Position numbers and translations under genes: made by a program. From Lachnospiraceae bacterium G41 (lineage in GTDB: Bacteria > Bacillota > Clostridia > Lachnospirales > Lachnospiraceae), in the NCBI GenBank assembly GCA_900100245.1, contig FNEU01000004.1:142081-206080 (forward strand): a stretch of 64,000 nucleotides of DNA, in the 5' to 3' direction. Of this stretch, positions 19,641-28,336 are shown in pieces. The notes under the pieces were generated by a model. It was not told the origin of the DNA and did no database searches. It saw nothing but the letters and a program-made list of their open reading frames with translations. Within the stretch, counting starts at the first letter, position 1. Each line of letters starts with the position of its first letter.

Positions 19641-19708
19641 CAAGCGAATCTGATGCGAGACCTCCCAAAGTTACGTCAACTGCTTGTCCCTGCATCAGAC
19701 CGATTATA
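19641..19708 (-). promoter_or_regulatory. TATAAT box and possibly folded 5' leader of the DUF6056 operon
   Basis: On the minus strand TATAAT (19703-19708) is followed within a few bases by TCTGATGC (19692-19699), which pairs perfectly with GCATCAGA (19649-19656). Inside lies a small AGTT/AACT hairpin, and CAAGC in the loop can pair with GCTTG (19641-19645) beyond the outer stem, a possible pseudoknot ending about 17 nt before the start codon. No known riboswitch class was recognised. Confidence 0.35.
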
Positions 19709-19806
19709 CCATATATTTTTATCAGATACATCAAAATCACTTCCTTTTATTTGTGATTTATAGTAAACTGTTTAATTGTGAGAAACATTGCAAAAGGTGA
19801 AACAAC

Positions 19807-21606
19807 ATGTATTTTTTTAATGTAATTTCGCTTCTCGGGGGCCTCGCGCTTTTCCTCTACGGAATGCGCCTTATGGGCAACAGCTTAAAGGAAGGCCAGT
19901 CCGGAACTTTAAAGGTTATAATGGGAAAAGTCACAGACAATCCTGTCAAAGCTTTTCTTTTAGGTTTACTCGTTACGGCGGTTATTCAGTCATCCACCGC
20001 TACTATTGTTATAACCTCGGGCCTTGTAGCCGCAGGCATTATTTCTCTCAACCAGTCACTCGGCATTATAGTCGGAGCGAACGTCGGTACTACCGTTACC
20101 GGTCAGATCATAAGACTCCTTGATGTCAACGGTGATTCTTTTATCTTAAGATTATTCCAGCCTTCAACCTTAGCACCGATAGCGTTGATTATCGGTATAA
20201 TTTTCATAATGTTTATCAAATTAAAAAAATCCGACAATATAGGCAATATTGCCGTCGGTTTCGGTATTCTTTTTACCGGACTTCTCAATATGACGGCAGC
20301 GGTTTCCGGGCTGAAAGAGAGCGGAATAATCGATGCGCTCTTTTTGGGACTCGGCAACAAACCGGTACTTGGATATATAGTGGGTGCGGGTGTTGCTTTT
20401 ACGCTTCAGTCATCATCGGCCACAATCGGTATCTTACAGGCGATTTCGATGGCCGGCGATATTCCTTTTAAGGTTGCCTACGTTATCATCCTCGGAGTTT
20501 ATTTGGGCGACTGCGTGACTACCGCCATCGTTTGTTCTATCGGAGCGAAGAGCGATTCAAAGCGTGTCGGCCTCGTAAATATCATGTACAACCTGGCCAA
20601 GACTCTGCTTGTAATAGTTGTGGTATTTATAATTCATAAAATGGGACTGCTTAACAATCTCTGGGATATGCGAATGACCTCGGGTACGATTGCCAATACC
20701 AACACGGTATTCAACCTGGCCTGTGCGATTATAATGCTTCCGTTTATGAAACTTCTCGGCAACACTTCTCGCAAGATCATAAAAGATAAGGTAATGCCGG
20801 GTGGCAAGTACGATGACAAGATTGCAGGACTTAACCCTGTATTCTTCAATACTCCCGCCATCGCATTCGGCGGATGCTACGACTGTCTTGACGCGATGAT
20901 TCACGCCTCGAATGACAATATCGAAAAATCCATCAGTTTGGTCAGAAAGTTTGACGAGAAGATATTCGATGAATTAAATGAGGAAGAAGAAAACATCGAC
21001 CACCTCACGGACTGCGTCGATACATATCTGGTTAATCTTTCCCCTCATGTTAAGGAAGACATCCATGTTCGTATAATGACCGAATATCACAGGGTCGTAA
21101 AAGAATTCGAAAGACTCGGCGACCATGCGGTCAATATCGCGGAAGATGCCAAGGAACTCTTCGACAACGAAACGGTATTCAGCGAACAGGCACTTTCGGA
21201 ACTTGACATTGCTTTCGATCTGACCAAAAAGATATTAAATTATACGATTATCGGCTTCGAAAGAAGAGATATAGAGGCTGCAAAGCATATTGAACCGCTT
21301 GAGGAAGTAATGGACGATTTAACCAATACTCTTCACGACAACCATCTTGCAAGATTAAGAGAAGGCAACTGCTCCGTCAGAGCAGGCATCGTATTCCTTG
21401 ATATTCTGGCAAATATGGAAAGAATAGCCGATATCTGTTCCAACATCGGAATTGCGATTATAGCACGAATCAAACCCGAGACCGCGGAACTTGCTCATAC
21501 CTACACTTCGTCGCTTCACCAGGGCGGAGACAGCGATTTTAACGAAGAATACATTGCGGCTCACACCGAGTACTTCGGAAGACTCTCCGGAGACATAGTA
21601 GAATAA
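19807..21606 (+). CDS. Na/Pi cotransporter with PhoU-like domain (NptA/YjbB type)
   Basis: A 599-aa protein. The membrane half (residues ~1-310) has the two inverted repeats of the Na/Pi cotransporter family, each with the Q-S-S-x-A-T motif (VIQSSTATIV near residue 60, LQSSSATIG near 200). The C-terminal ~200 residues form PhoU-like helical bundles. Bacterial members import or, as shown for E. coli YjbB, export phosphate; direction here is unknown. The ATG has AAAGGTGA upstream. It is not beside pst or pho genes. Confidence 0.9.
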   Translation: MYFFNVISLLGGLALFLYGMRLMGNSLKEGQSGTLKVIMGKVTDNPVKAFLLGLLVTAVIQSSTATIVITSGLVAAGIISLNQSLGIIVGANVGTTVTGQIIRLLDVNGDSFILRLFQPSTLAPIALIIGIIFIMFIKLKKSDNIGNIAVGFGILFTGLLNMTAAVSGLKESGIIDALFLGLGNKPVLGYIVGAGVAFTLQSSSATIGILQAISMAGDIPFKVAYVIILGVYLGDCVTTAIVCSIGAKSDSKRVGLVNIMYNLAKTLLVIVVVFIIHKMGLLNNLWDMRMTSGTIANTNTVFNLACAIIMLPFMKLLGNTSRKIIKDKVMPGGKYDDKIAGLNPVFFNTPAIAFGGCYDCLDAMIHASNDNIEKSISLVRKFDEKIFDELNEEEENIDHLTDCVDTYLVNLSPHVKEDIHVRIMTEYHRVVKEFERLGDHAVNIAEDAKELFDNETVFSEQALSELDIAFDLTKKILNYTIIGFERRDIEAAKHIEPLEEVMDDLTNTLHDNHLARLREGNCSVRAGIVFLDILANMERIADICSNIGIAIIARIKPETAELAHTYTSSLHQGGDSDFNEEYIAAHTEYFGRLSGDIVE

Positions 21607-21643
21607 AAGAAAAAATAACAATAGATTTTAGGAGGAAAAGTGT

Positions 21644-22357
21644 ATGGAAAAGAAAAATCTTGCTGAAATTTTAAAGACCAATTCGTATCCCGGAAGAGGT
21701 ATCGTAATTGGAAAGAGTGAGGACGGTAAGTATGCCGTTACCGCATATTTTATCATGGGAAGAAGCACCAACTCACGTAACCGTATCTTCGTTGAAGACG
21801 GAAACGGTATAAGAACCCAGGCTTTTGACGAGTCTAAATTAGAGGATCCGAGCCTCATTATCTATGCTCCCGTCAGAGTACTCGGCAACAAAACAATCGT
21901 TACAAACGGTGACCAGACAGATACCATTTATGAAGGCATGGATAAGCAGATGACATTCGAGCAGTCGCTTCGTTCACGCTGCTACGAGCCTGATGCTCCC
22001 AACTTAACACCCAGAATTTCAGGTATCATGCATGTTGAAAACGGCAAATACAACTATGCACTTTCCATTTTGAAGAGCAACAACGGACGTGAAGGCGCAC
22101 ACAACCGCTTCACATTCGCATACGAAAATCCCTTCGCAGGCGAAGGACATTTCATCCATACATACGAAGGTGACGGAAATCCCCTTCCTTCCTTCGAAGG
22201 CGAACCCACATGGGTAGGTATTTCAGGTGATATCGATGCTTTTACAAACGAAGTATGGAACGCACTTAACGAAGATAACAAGGTTTCGCTTTTCGTAAGA
22301 TATATTAATATCGAAGACGGAACTTTCGAATCCAGAATCGTAAATAAGAATAACTAA
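21644..22357 (+). CDS. IMP cyclohydrolase, PurO-like
   Basis: A 237-aa protein of the IMP cyclohydrolase family first known from archaeal PurO, which closes the purine ring of FAICAR to give IMP, the last step of de novo purine synthesis. Recognised by the start NSYPGRGIVIGKS, GRSTNSRNRIF, and later NGREGAHNRF-type stretches. It is unrelated in fold to the IMP cyclohydrolase domain of bacterial PurH. GGAGG lies just before the ATG. The next gene, 10 nt on, is AICAR transformylase lacking its own cyclohydrolase domain, so the two together replace PurH. Confidence 0.88.
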   Translation: MEKKNLAEILKTNSYPGRGIVIGKSEDGKYAVTAYFIMGRSTNSRNRIFVEDGNGIRTQAFDESKLEDPSLIIYAPVRVLGNKTIVTNGDQTDTIYEGMDKQMTFEQSLRSRCYEPDAPNLTPRISGIMHVENGKYNYALSILKSNNGREGAHNRFTFAYENPFAGEGHFIHTYEGDGNPLPSFEGEPTWVGISGDIDAFTNEVWNALNEDNKVSLFVRYINIEDGTFESRIVNKNN

Positions 22358-22367
22358 GGAGATAATT

Positions 22368-23543
22368 ATGAAAGAACTTGAATTAAAGTACGGTTGTAAC
22401 CCCAACCAGAAGCCCAGCAAGATTTTTGTGAATGACGGAAGAGAACTTCCCATCACTGTTTTAAACGGCAAGCCCGGATACATCAATTTTATGGATGCAT
22501 TCAACGGCTGGCAGCTCGTAAAAGAATTAAAAGAAGCTACAGGTCTTCCCGCAGCTACAAGTTTTAAGCATGTATCACCCGCAGGTGCAGCCGTAGGCCT
22601 TCCTTTAAGCGACGTGCTTGCCAAGATTTACTGGGTAGACGATTTAGGCGAATTATCACCTCTCGCATGCGCTTATGCAAGAGCTAGAGGTGCTGACAGA
22701 ATGTCAAGCTTCGGCGATTTCATTTCACTTTCTGATGTCTGCGACGTTTCTACCGCCAAGATTATCAAAAGAGAAGTTTCCGACGGCGTTATCGCTCCCG
22801 GATACGAGCCCGAAGCACTTGAGATTTTAAAGGCTAAAAAGGGTGGTAACTACAATGTTATCCAGATTGATCCCGATTATAAGCCCGAGCCCATCGAGCA
22901 CAAGGATGTATTCGGAATTACATTCGAACAGGGCAGAAACGAATTCAAGATTAACAACGAACTTTTATCCGATATTGTTACAAAGAATAAGGAACTTCCC
23001 GATCTTGCAAAGATTGACCTTATTATTTCTCTTATTACATTAAAATATACACAGTCCAACTCCGTATGCTTCGCAAAAGGCGGACAGGCAATCGGTATCG
23101 GTGCCGGCCAGCAGTCCAGAGTACACTGCACAAGACTTGCGGGAAGCAAGGCAGACAACTGGATGCTTCGTCAGTGTCCCAAGGTACTTGAACTTCAGTT
23201 TGTAGACGGACTCGGCCGTGCAGACAGAGACAATGCAATCGACAACTACATCGGTGATGAACTCGACTGCCTCGCAGAAGGTAACTGGCAGAAGATTTTC
23301 AAGGTTAAACCCGAAGTATTTACAAAAGAAGAAAAGAGAGCATGGCTTGATCAGATGACGGATGTTGCATTAGGCTCCGACGCATTCTTCCCCTTCTCCG
23401 ACAATATCGAGAGAGCAAAGAAGAGCGGCGTTAAGTACATCGCAGAGCCCGGCGGATCCGTAAGAGACGACCTTGTTATCGAATGCGCCGACAAATACGG
23501 CATGGTAATGTGCTTTACGAAGATGAGACTTTTCCATCATTAA
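22368..23543 (+). CDS. AICAR transformylase (PurH C-terminal domain only)
   Basis: A 391-aa stand-alone phosphoribosylaminoimidazolecarboxamide formyltransferase: transfers the formyl group of 10-formyl-THF to AICAR. It corresponds to the C-terminal domain of PurH, with the catalytic K-H in ATSFKHVSPAGAAVG at about residues 63-77 and a late SDAFFPFSDNIERA segment. The usual N-terminal MGS-like IMP cyclohydrolase domain is absent, its job apparently taken by the PurO-like neighbour. AAGGAG precedes the ATG. Confidence 0.93.
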   Translation: MKELELKYGCNPNQKPSKIFVNDGRELPITVLNGKPGYINFMDAFNGWQLVKELKEATGLPAATSFKHVSPAGAAVGLPLSDVLAKIYWVDDLGELSPLACAYARARGADRMSSFGDFISLSDVCDVSTAKIIKREVSDGVIAPGYEPEALEILKAKKGGNYNVIQIDPDYKPEPIEHKDVFGITFEQGRNEFKINNELLSDIVTKNKELPDLAKIDLIISLITLKYTQSNSVCFAKGGQAIGIGAGQQSRVHCTRLAGSKADNWMLRQCPKVLELQFVDGLGRADRDNAIDNYIGDELDCLAEGNWQKIFKVKPEVFTKEEKRAWLDQMTDVALGSDAFFPFSDNIERAKKSGVKYIAEPGGSVRDDLVIECADKYGMVMCFTKMRLFHH

Positions 23544-23544
23544 T

Positions 23545-24597
23545 ATGAATATTAAGAAGCTTTTATGTTCGATCCTTATTGCATTAAGTTTTTGCGCATT
23601 ATGTGCTTGTGACAAAAAGGACGAAACAGATTATGTGACAATTGGATATGAAAAGCTCGAAGAGCCTGATTTTACATCTGCCGAGCAGAATTTCAACAAA
23701 GCCGTGGAACAGGGTAAAAATCTTACCATGGCTTACAGAGGCCTTGGAATCTGCTATATGAACAAAGGCGATTATGAAAGCGCCATTGAGTCTTTTAAGA
23801 CTGCTCTTGCCAAAGACGGTGCGACACCCGATGATATTGATTACGACATCAATTACTACATCGGTGTCTGCTATCACAAGCTCGGCAAATACGAGGATGC
23901 CAAGAAAAGATACGACGCCATCATTGCGCTTCGCCCGCGTGAGGTGGACGCATATATGCAGCGTGCGGCAGAATATCTTTATTTAAGGGATGTTGACTCG
24001 GCATGCACGGATTTCGACAAAGCATTGTCTTTAAAGAAAAAGGACTATACGCTTTATATAGATATTTACAATCTGCTTGCGGAAACCGGTTTCCAACCCT
24101 ACGGTGTAGACTATTTAAACGATGCTTTAAACAAGTACGACCGCAATATGTCGGATTACGACAAGGGCTACATCAACTACTGCCTTGGCAATTATTCGAC
24201 TGCAAAGAACTATCTTGAGCAGGCAAGAACGGGAGGCAACAAGAGCGAGGAAGTGCTTTTGCTCCTCGGAAAATGCTACGAGGAACTCGATGATACCGCA
24301 TTTGCGATAAATATTTACAATAAGTATCTCGAGACAAATCCTGATGCCGGAGTATACAATCAGCTGGCCGTGGCGCTCATAGATCAGGGCAGATATGAGG
24401 AAGCACTCGAAGCTGTGGTCAACGGACTCGAGATTGATACCAATGAGGCACACCAGCAGCTTTTGTACAACCGAATTGTTGCATACGAACATCTTGGGGA
24501 TTTTGAGAAGGCAAGAGACCTTTGTGCGCAATATCTTGTGGATTACCCCTCCGATGAGAATATGGCGAGAGAATACGACTTCCTTAAAACAAGATAA
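23545..24597 (+). CDS. TPR-repeat lipoprotein
   Basis: A 350-aa protein with a lipoprotein signal ending ALCAC (lipidated C22), then about eight tetratricopeptide repeats recognisable by periodic A-Y-x-G-L-G and Y-x-x-A-x-x-x-Y/F patterns (for example AYRGLGICYMNKGDYESAIE near residue 60). It is anchored outside the membrane and probably scaffolds proteins; partner unknown. It starts 1 nt after the AICAR transformylase stop and so seems to ride on the purine transcript, ending at a strong terminator. Confidence 0.85.
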   Translation: MNIKKLLCSILIALSFCALCACDKKDETDYVTIGYEKLEEPDFTSAEQNFNKAVEQGKNLTMAYRGLGICYMNKGDYESAIESFKTALAKDGATPDDIDYDINYYIGVCYHKLGKYEDAKKRYDAIIALRPREVDAYMQRAAEYLYLRDVDSACTDFDKALSLKKKDYTLYIDIYNLLAETGFQPYGVDYLNDALNKYDRNMSDYDKGYINYCLGNYSTAKNYLEQARTGGNKSEEVLLLLGKCYEELDDTAFAINIYNKYLETNPDAGVYNQLAVALIDQGRYEEALEAVVNGLEIDTNEAHQQLLYNRIVAYEHLGDFEKARDLCAQYLVDYPSDENMAREYDFLKTR

Positions 24598-24616
24598 ATT
24601 ATGTAAACCAAAATAC

Positions 24617-24656
24617 GAATGCATCCCTATTTTAAAGGGGATGCATTCTTTTTTTT
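24617..24656 (+). terminator. Strong rho-independent terminator
   Basis: GAATGCATCCC (24617-24627) pairs perfectly with GGGATGCATTC (24638-24648), followed by eight T residues. It closes the purO-transformylase-TPR unit and insulates nrdD. Confidence 0.95.
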
Positions 24657-24682
24657 ATGTAAATTTGTGCAAACCTTACAAA

Positions 24683-24729
24683 CAACTATATATTGTGTTT
24701 GTAGAAAATTTCAAGCAAATATATAGTGG
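24683..24729 (+). promoter_or_regulatory. Two NrdR boxes upstream of nrdD
   Basis: CAACTATATATTGTGT (24683-24698) and AGCAAATATATAGTGG (24714-24729) match the NrdR consensus acaCwAtATaTwGtgt (core matches 10 of 10 and 9 of 10) and have centres 31 bp apart, the spacing known for paired NrdR sites. They lie 7 bp upstream of the -35 box of a consensus promoter. NrdR represses ribonucleotide reductase genes in response to ATP/dATP. The nrdR gene itself is not in the window. Confidence 0.85.
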
Positions 24730-24736
24730 TTTTCCG

Positions 24737-24765
24737 TTGACATCATAAAGGCATGATGATACAAT
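24737..24765 (+). promoter_or_regulatory. Sigma-A promoter of nrdD
   Basis: TTGACA (24737-24742), 17-bp spacer, TACAAT (24760-24765). Near-consensus and placed directly after the NrdR boxes. Confidence 0.8.
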
Positions 24766-24815
24766 GGTTTCAATCGGCGCGAAGTCGGAAAGAATTGTGT
24801 TGGAGGAATGAAAAA

Positions 24816-27323
24816 ATGTTCGGTGTAATTAAAAGAGACGGAGAAAAAACTGATTTTAATCTTGTAAAAATCAATGACGCTATAAAGAAAGCTTTTGATG
24901 CTACAAATGTTCAGTACAGTGAAGATATTATCGATCTTCTTGCTCTTCGTGTTACCGCTGATTTTCAGGCGAAGATTAAGGAAGGTTATGTTCATGTCGA
25001 GGATATCCAGGACTCTGTAGAAAAGATTCTTGAGCAGTCAGGTTATGCAGAAGCTGCAAAGGCATTTATCCTTTATCGTAAGCAGCGTGAAAAAATGCGT
25101 AACTTAAAGTCAACAATCCTTGACTATAAAGACGTTGTAAATTCATATGTTAAAGTAGAAGACTGGAGAGTTAAGGAAAACGCTACAGTTACATATTCCG
25201 TAGGCGGTCTTATCCTTTCAAACTCAGGTGCTGTTACCGCTAACTACTGGCTCTCTGAAATTTATGATGAAGAAATTGCAGAAGCTCATCGTAATGCAGA
25301 TATCCATATTCATGACCTTTCCATGCTTACAGGTTACTGTGCAGGCTGGTCATTAAAACAGCTCATAAAAGAAGGCTTAGGCGGAATTCCCGGAAAAATT
25401 ACATCAGCTCCCGCTTCACATCTTTCGGTTCTCTGTAACCAGATGGTTAACTTCCTTGGTATCATGCAGAATGAATGGGCAGGCGCTCAGGCATTCTCAT
25501 CATTCGACACATATCTTGCTCCTTTCGTAAAAGTAGACAACCTTACATACGATGAAGTTAAGAAGTGCATCGAGTCCTTCATCTACGGTGTAAACACACC
25601 TTCAAGATGGGGTACACAGGCTCCTTTCACCAACATTACTCTTGACTGGACCGTTCCTTCGGACCTTGCTAACGAAAAAGCACTTGTAGGCGGCAAAGAG
25701 CAGGATTTCACATACGCTGACTGCAAGGATGAAATGGATATGATCAACCGTGCATTCCTTGAGACAATGATCGAAGGTGATGCAAACGGCAGAGGATTCC
25801 AGTATCCTATCCCTACATATTCAATTACAGAAGATTTTGACTGGTCAGACAGACTTAACAACAAGCTTCTCTTTGATATGACCGCCAAGTACGGTACACC
25901 TTACTTCTCAAACTACATCAACTCCGATATGAAGCCTTCGGACGTTCGTTCAATGTGCTGCAGACTTCGTCTTGATTTAAGAGAATTAAGAAAGAAAACC
26001 GGCGGTTTCTTCGGTTCAGGCGAATCAACAGGTTCTGTAGGTGTTGTTACAATCAACATGCCTCGTATCGCATACCTTGCATCAGATCCCGAAGATTTCT
26101 ACAAGAGACTTGATCGTATAATGGATATCTCCGCAAGATCCTTAAAGCTTAAGAGAGGCGTTATTTCAAGACTTCTCGACGAGGGCTTATATCCTTATAC
26201 AAAGAGATACTTAGGCAACTTTGACAACCACTTCTCAACCATCGGCCTTATCGGTATGAACGAAGTTGGTCTTAACGCTAAGTGGCTCGGCCATGATATG
26301 ACAAACAAGGATACCCAGGAATTCACCAAGGATGTCCTTAATCATATGAGAAACCGTCTCTCCGATTATCAGGAACAGTACGGCGATCTTTACAACCTTG
26401 AAGCAACTCCCGCAGAGTCCACATCTTACCGTCTTGCTAAGCACGATCGTAAGAGATGGCCGGACATCAAGACAGCAGGTAAAGAAGGCGATACACCTTA
26501 CTACACCAACTCATCACATCTTCCCGTAGACTTTACAGACGATGTATTTGATGCACTTGATATCCAGGACGAACTTCAGACACTTTATACTTCAGGTACA
26601 GTATTCCATGCATTCTTAGGCGAGAAACTTCCCGACTGGAAGGCAGCAGCTAAGCTTGTTCGTACAATAGCTGAAAACTACAAGCTTCCTTACTACACAA
26701 TGTCTCCTACATATTCAATCTGTAAGAACCACGGTTACCTTGCAGGTGAGCAGGATACATGTCCCGACTGCGGATGCAAGACAGAAGTTTACTCACGTAT
26801 CACAGGTTACTACAGACCGGTTCAGAACTGGAATGACGGTAAACTTCAGGAATTCAAGAACAGAAAAGAATACGATATCAACCTTTCACTTACAAAATCT
26901 GATTCATTAAATAAAAAAGATGAACAGAACATCACAGCCAGCGTAAATGTTTCTGAACCCGTAAACGATGCGGTTGCACCAGAAAGCGTCCAGGCACCTA
27001 CAGGTAATCAGACAGAAAACGTTAATCCTGCATATGCAAATTTATTCGGTGTATCAAACCAGGCACCTGCAGCACCCGCAGATAACAGTAATGTAATCTT
27101 ATTTACAACTAAGACCTGTCCTAACTGTGCAATTGCAAAGGATTATCTGGGAGACCTTCCCTACAAGCTGATCGATGCTCTTGAACAGCCCGATCTTGCA
27201 AGAAAGTACGGCGTTCAGATGGCTCCCACGCTTGTAGTTGACAAGGGCGGCGAAGTAGTTAAGTATGTGCGTGCTTCGGAAATCAAGAAATACGTTGATG
27301 AAAAGAAGGGCGTGATTGCATAA
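24816..27323 (+). CDS. nrdD: Anaerobic ribonucleoside-triphosphate reductase with fused glutaredoxin-like domain
   Basis: An 835-aa class III ribonucleotide reductase that makes dNTPs anaerobically. Order: ATP-cone (residues ~1-95, start MFGVIKRDGEK), the ten-stranded barrel with SMCCRLRLDL and a late zinc site (CKNHGY then CPDCGC), the radical glycine G664 in RITGYY, a linker rich in A/P/N (~705-755), and a C-terminal redoxin domain (~757-835) with C768-P-N-C771. Class III enzymes of the NrdD1 kind use formate; others use thioredoxin or glutaredoxin-like reductants, and the fused domain suggests the latter. The ATG at 24816 follows GGAGG; an ORF start at 24753 lies in the leader and is rejected. 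No nrdG follows; the next gene is pyrF. Confidence 0.95.
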   Translation: MFGVIKRDGEKTDFNLVKINDAIKKAFDATNVQYSEDIIDLLALRVTADFQAKIKEGYVHVEDIQDSVEKILEQSGYAEAAKAFILYRKQREKMRNLKSTILDYKDVVNSYVKVEDWRVKENATVTYSVGGLILSNSGAVTANYWLSEIYDEEIAEAHRNADIHIHDLSMLTGYCAGWSLKQLIKEGLGGIPGKITSAPASHLSVLCNQMVNFLGIMQNEWAGAQAFSSFDTYLAPFVKVDNLTYDEVKKCIESFIYGVNTPSRWGTQAPFTNITLDWTVPSDLANEKALVGGKEQDFTYADCKDEMDMINRAFLETMIEGDANGRGFQYPIPTYSITEDFDWSDRLNNKLLFDMTAKYGTPYFSNYINSDMKPSDVRSMCCRLRLDLRELRKKTGGFFGSGESTGSVGVVTINMPRIAYLASDPEDFYKRLDRIMDISARSLKLKRGVISRLLDEGLYPYTKRYLGNFDNHFSTIGLIGMNEVGLNAKWLGHDMTNKDTQEFTKDVLNHMRNRLSDYQEQYGDLYNLEATPAESTSYRLAKHDRKRWPDIKTAGKEGDTPYYTNSSHLPVDFTDDVFDALDIQDELQTLYTSGTVFHAFLGEKLPDWKAAAKLVRTIAENYKLPYYTMSPTYSICKNHGYLAGEQDTCPDCGCKTEVYSRITGYYRPVQNWNDGKLQEFKNRKEYDINLSLTKSDSLNKKDEQNITASVNVSEPVNDAVAPESVQAPTGNQTENVNPAYANLFGVSNQAPAAPADNSNVILFTTKTCPNCAIAKDYLGDLPYKLIDALEQPDLARKYGVQMAPTLVVDKGGEVVKYVRASEIKKYVDEKKGVIA

Positions 27324-28247
27324 ATGATACAGAAGCTGATTGACAACATCGTAAGTAAAGACGCACCCATCGTGGTGGGACTCGATCCCAACCCCAAGTT
27401 TATCCCGATGGATATAATGAACGAATGCATCGAAGCCTACGGCGCAAACCTTAAAGGAATAGCCGAGGCGGTATGGCTTTACAACAAAGCAATTGTTGAT
27501 GCGGTATATGATTTAATCCCCGCAGTTAAGCCTCAGATTGCTATGTATGAGCAGTTCGGTGTTCCGGGTGTGGAAGTATTTAAAAGAACCGTTGATTACT
27601 GCAAATCAAAAGATCTGGTTGTAATCGGAGATGTTAAAAGAGGCGATATCGGCTCAACATCCCAGGCTTATGCAGTAGGTCATCTTGGAACCATAGATAT
27701 CTGCGGACAGAAGTTCGCTCCGTTTGATGAAGATTTTGCAACGGTTAACCCCTATCTTGGAACCGACGGTGTAAAACCCTTCGTGGATGTATGCAAGTCA
27801 AACGACAGAGGAATCTTCGTACTGGTTAAAACATCTAATCCGAGCTCAGGCGAATTCCAGGATCGAATCATCGACGGAAAGCCTCTTTATGAGCATGTCG
27901 CAGACAAGGTAAACGAATGGGGAGCTGACTCTATGGACGGTGACTACAGCAATGTAGGCGCGGTAGTCGGAGCCACATATCCCGAACAGGGTAAGATTTT
28001 ACGAGAAAAAATGCCCAAGACCTTCATACTGGTTCCGGGTTACGGAGCACAGGGAGGAAAAGGTGCAGACCTGGTTCACTTCTTTAACAAGGACGGACTT
28101 GGCACCATCATAAATTCCTCAAGAGGAATCATAGCTGCATATCAGAGTCCAAACTATCCCGGATACGGCGAAAAGAATTTTGCCGATGCTTCCAGACAGG
28201 CGGTCATCGATATGAAAGAAGATATAAAATCTGCTCTCGGAAAATAA
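27324..28247 (+). CDS. pyrF: Orotidine-5'-phosphate decarboxylase
   Basis: Decarboxylates OMP to UMP, the last step of pyrimidine synthesis. At 307 aa it is the longer type 2 form. GLDPNPKF near residue 19 and the catalytic DVKRGDIGSTSQAYA stretch near residue 96 are clear, with LVPGYGAQGGKGAD near the phosphate site. The ATG directly follows the nrdD stop with no gap, so the two nucleotide genes are one transcript. It ends at a terminator. Confidence 0.95.
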   Translation: MIQKLIDNIVSKDAPIVVGLDPNPKFIPMDIMNECIEAYGANLKGIAEAVWLYNKAIVDAVYDLIPAVKPQIAMYEQFGVPGVEVFKRTVDYCKSKDLVVIGDVKRGDIGSTSQAYAVGHLGTIDICGQKFAPFDEDFATVNPYLGTDGVKPFVDVCKSNDRGIFVLVKTSNPSSGEFQDRIIDGKPLYEHVADKVNEWGADSMDGDYSNVGAVVGATYPEQGKILREKMPKTFILVPGYGAQGGKGADLVHFFNKDGLGTIINSSRGIIAAYQSPNYPGYGEKNFADASRQAVIDMKEDIKSALGK

Positions 28248-28258
28248 GTAAATTAAGT

Positions 28259-28300
28259 GCCGGAAGAACGGAAATAACCGTTCCTCCGGCTCATTTTTTT
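28259..28300 (+). terminator. Rho-independent terminator after pyrF
   Basis: A 13-bp stem with one mismatch, GCCGGAAGAACGG / CCGTTCCTCCGGC (28259-28290), followed after TCA by T7. Confidence 0.88.
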
Positions 28301-28336
28301 CTTGCAAAAAGTGCTGTAAACCAATAAAATTGAAGT

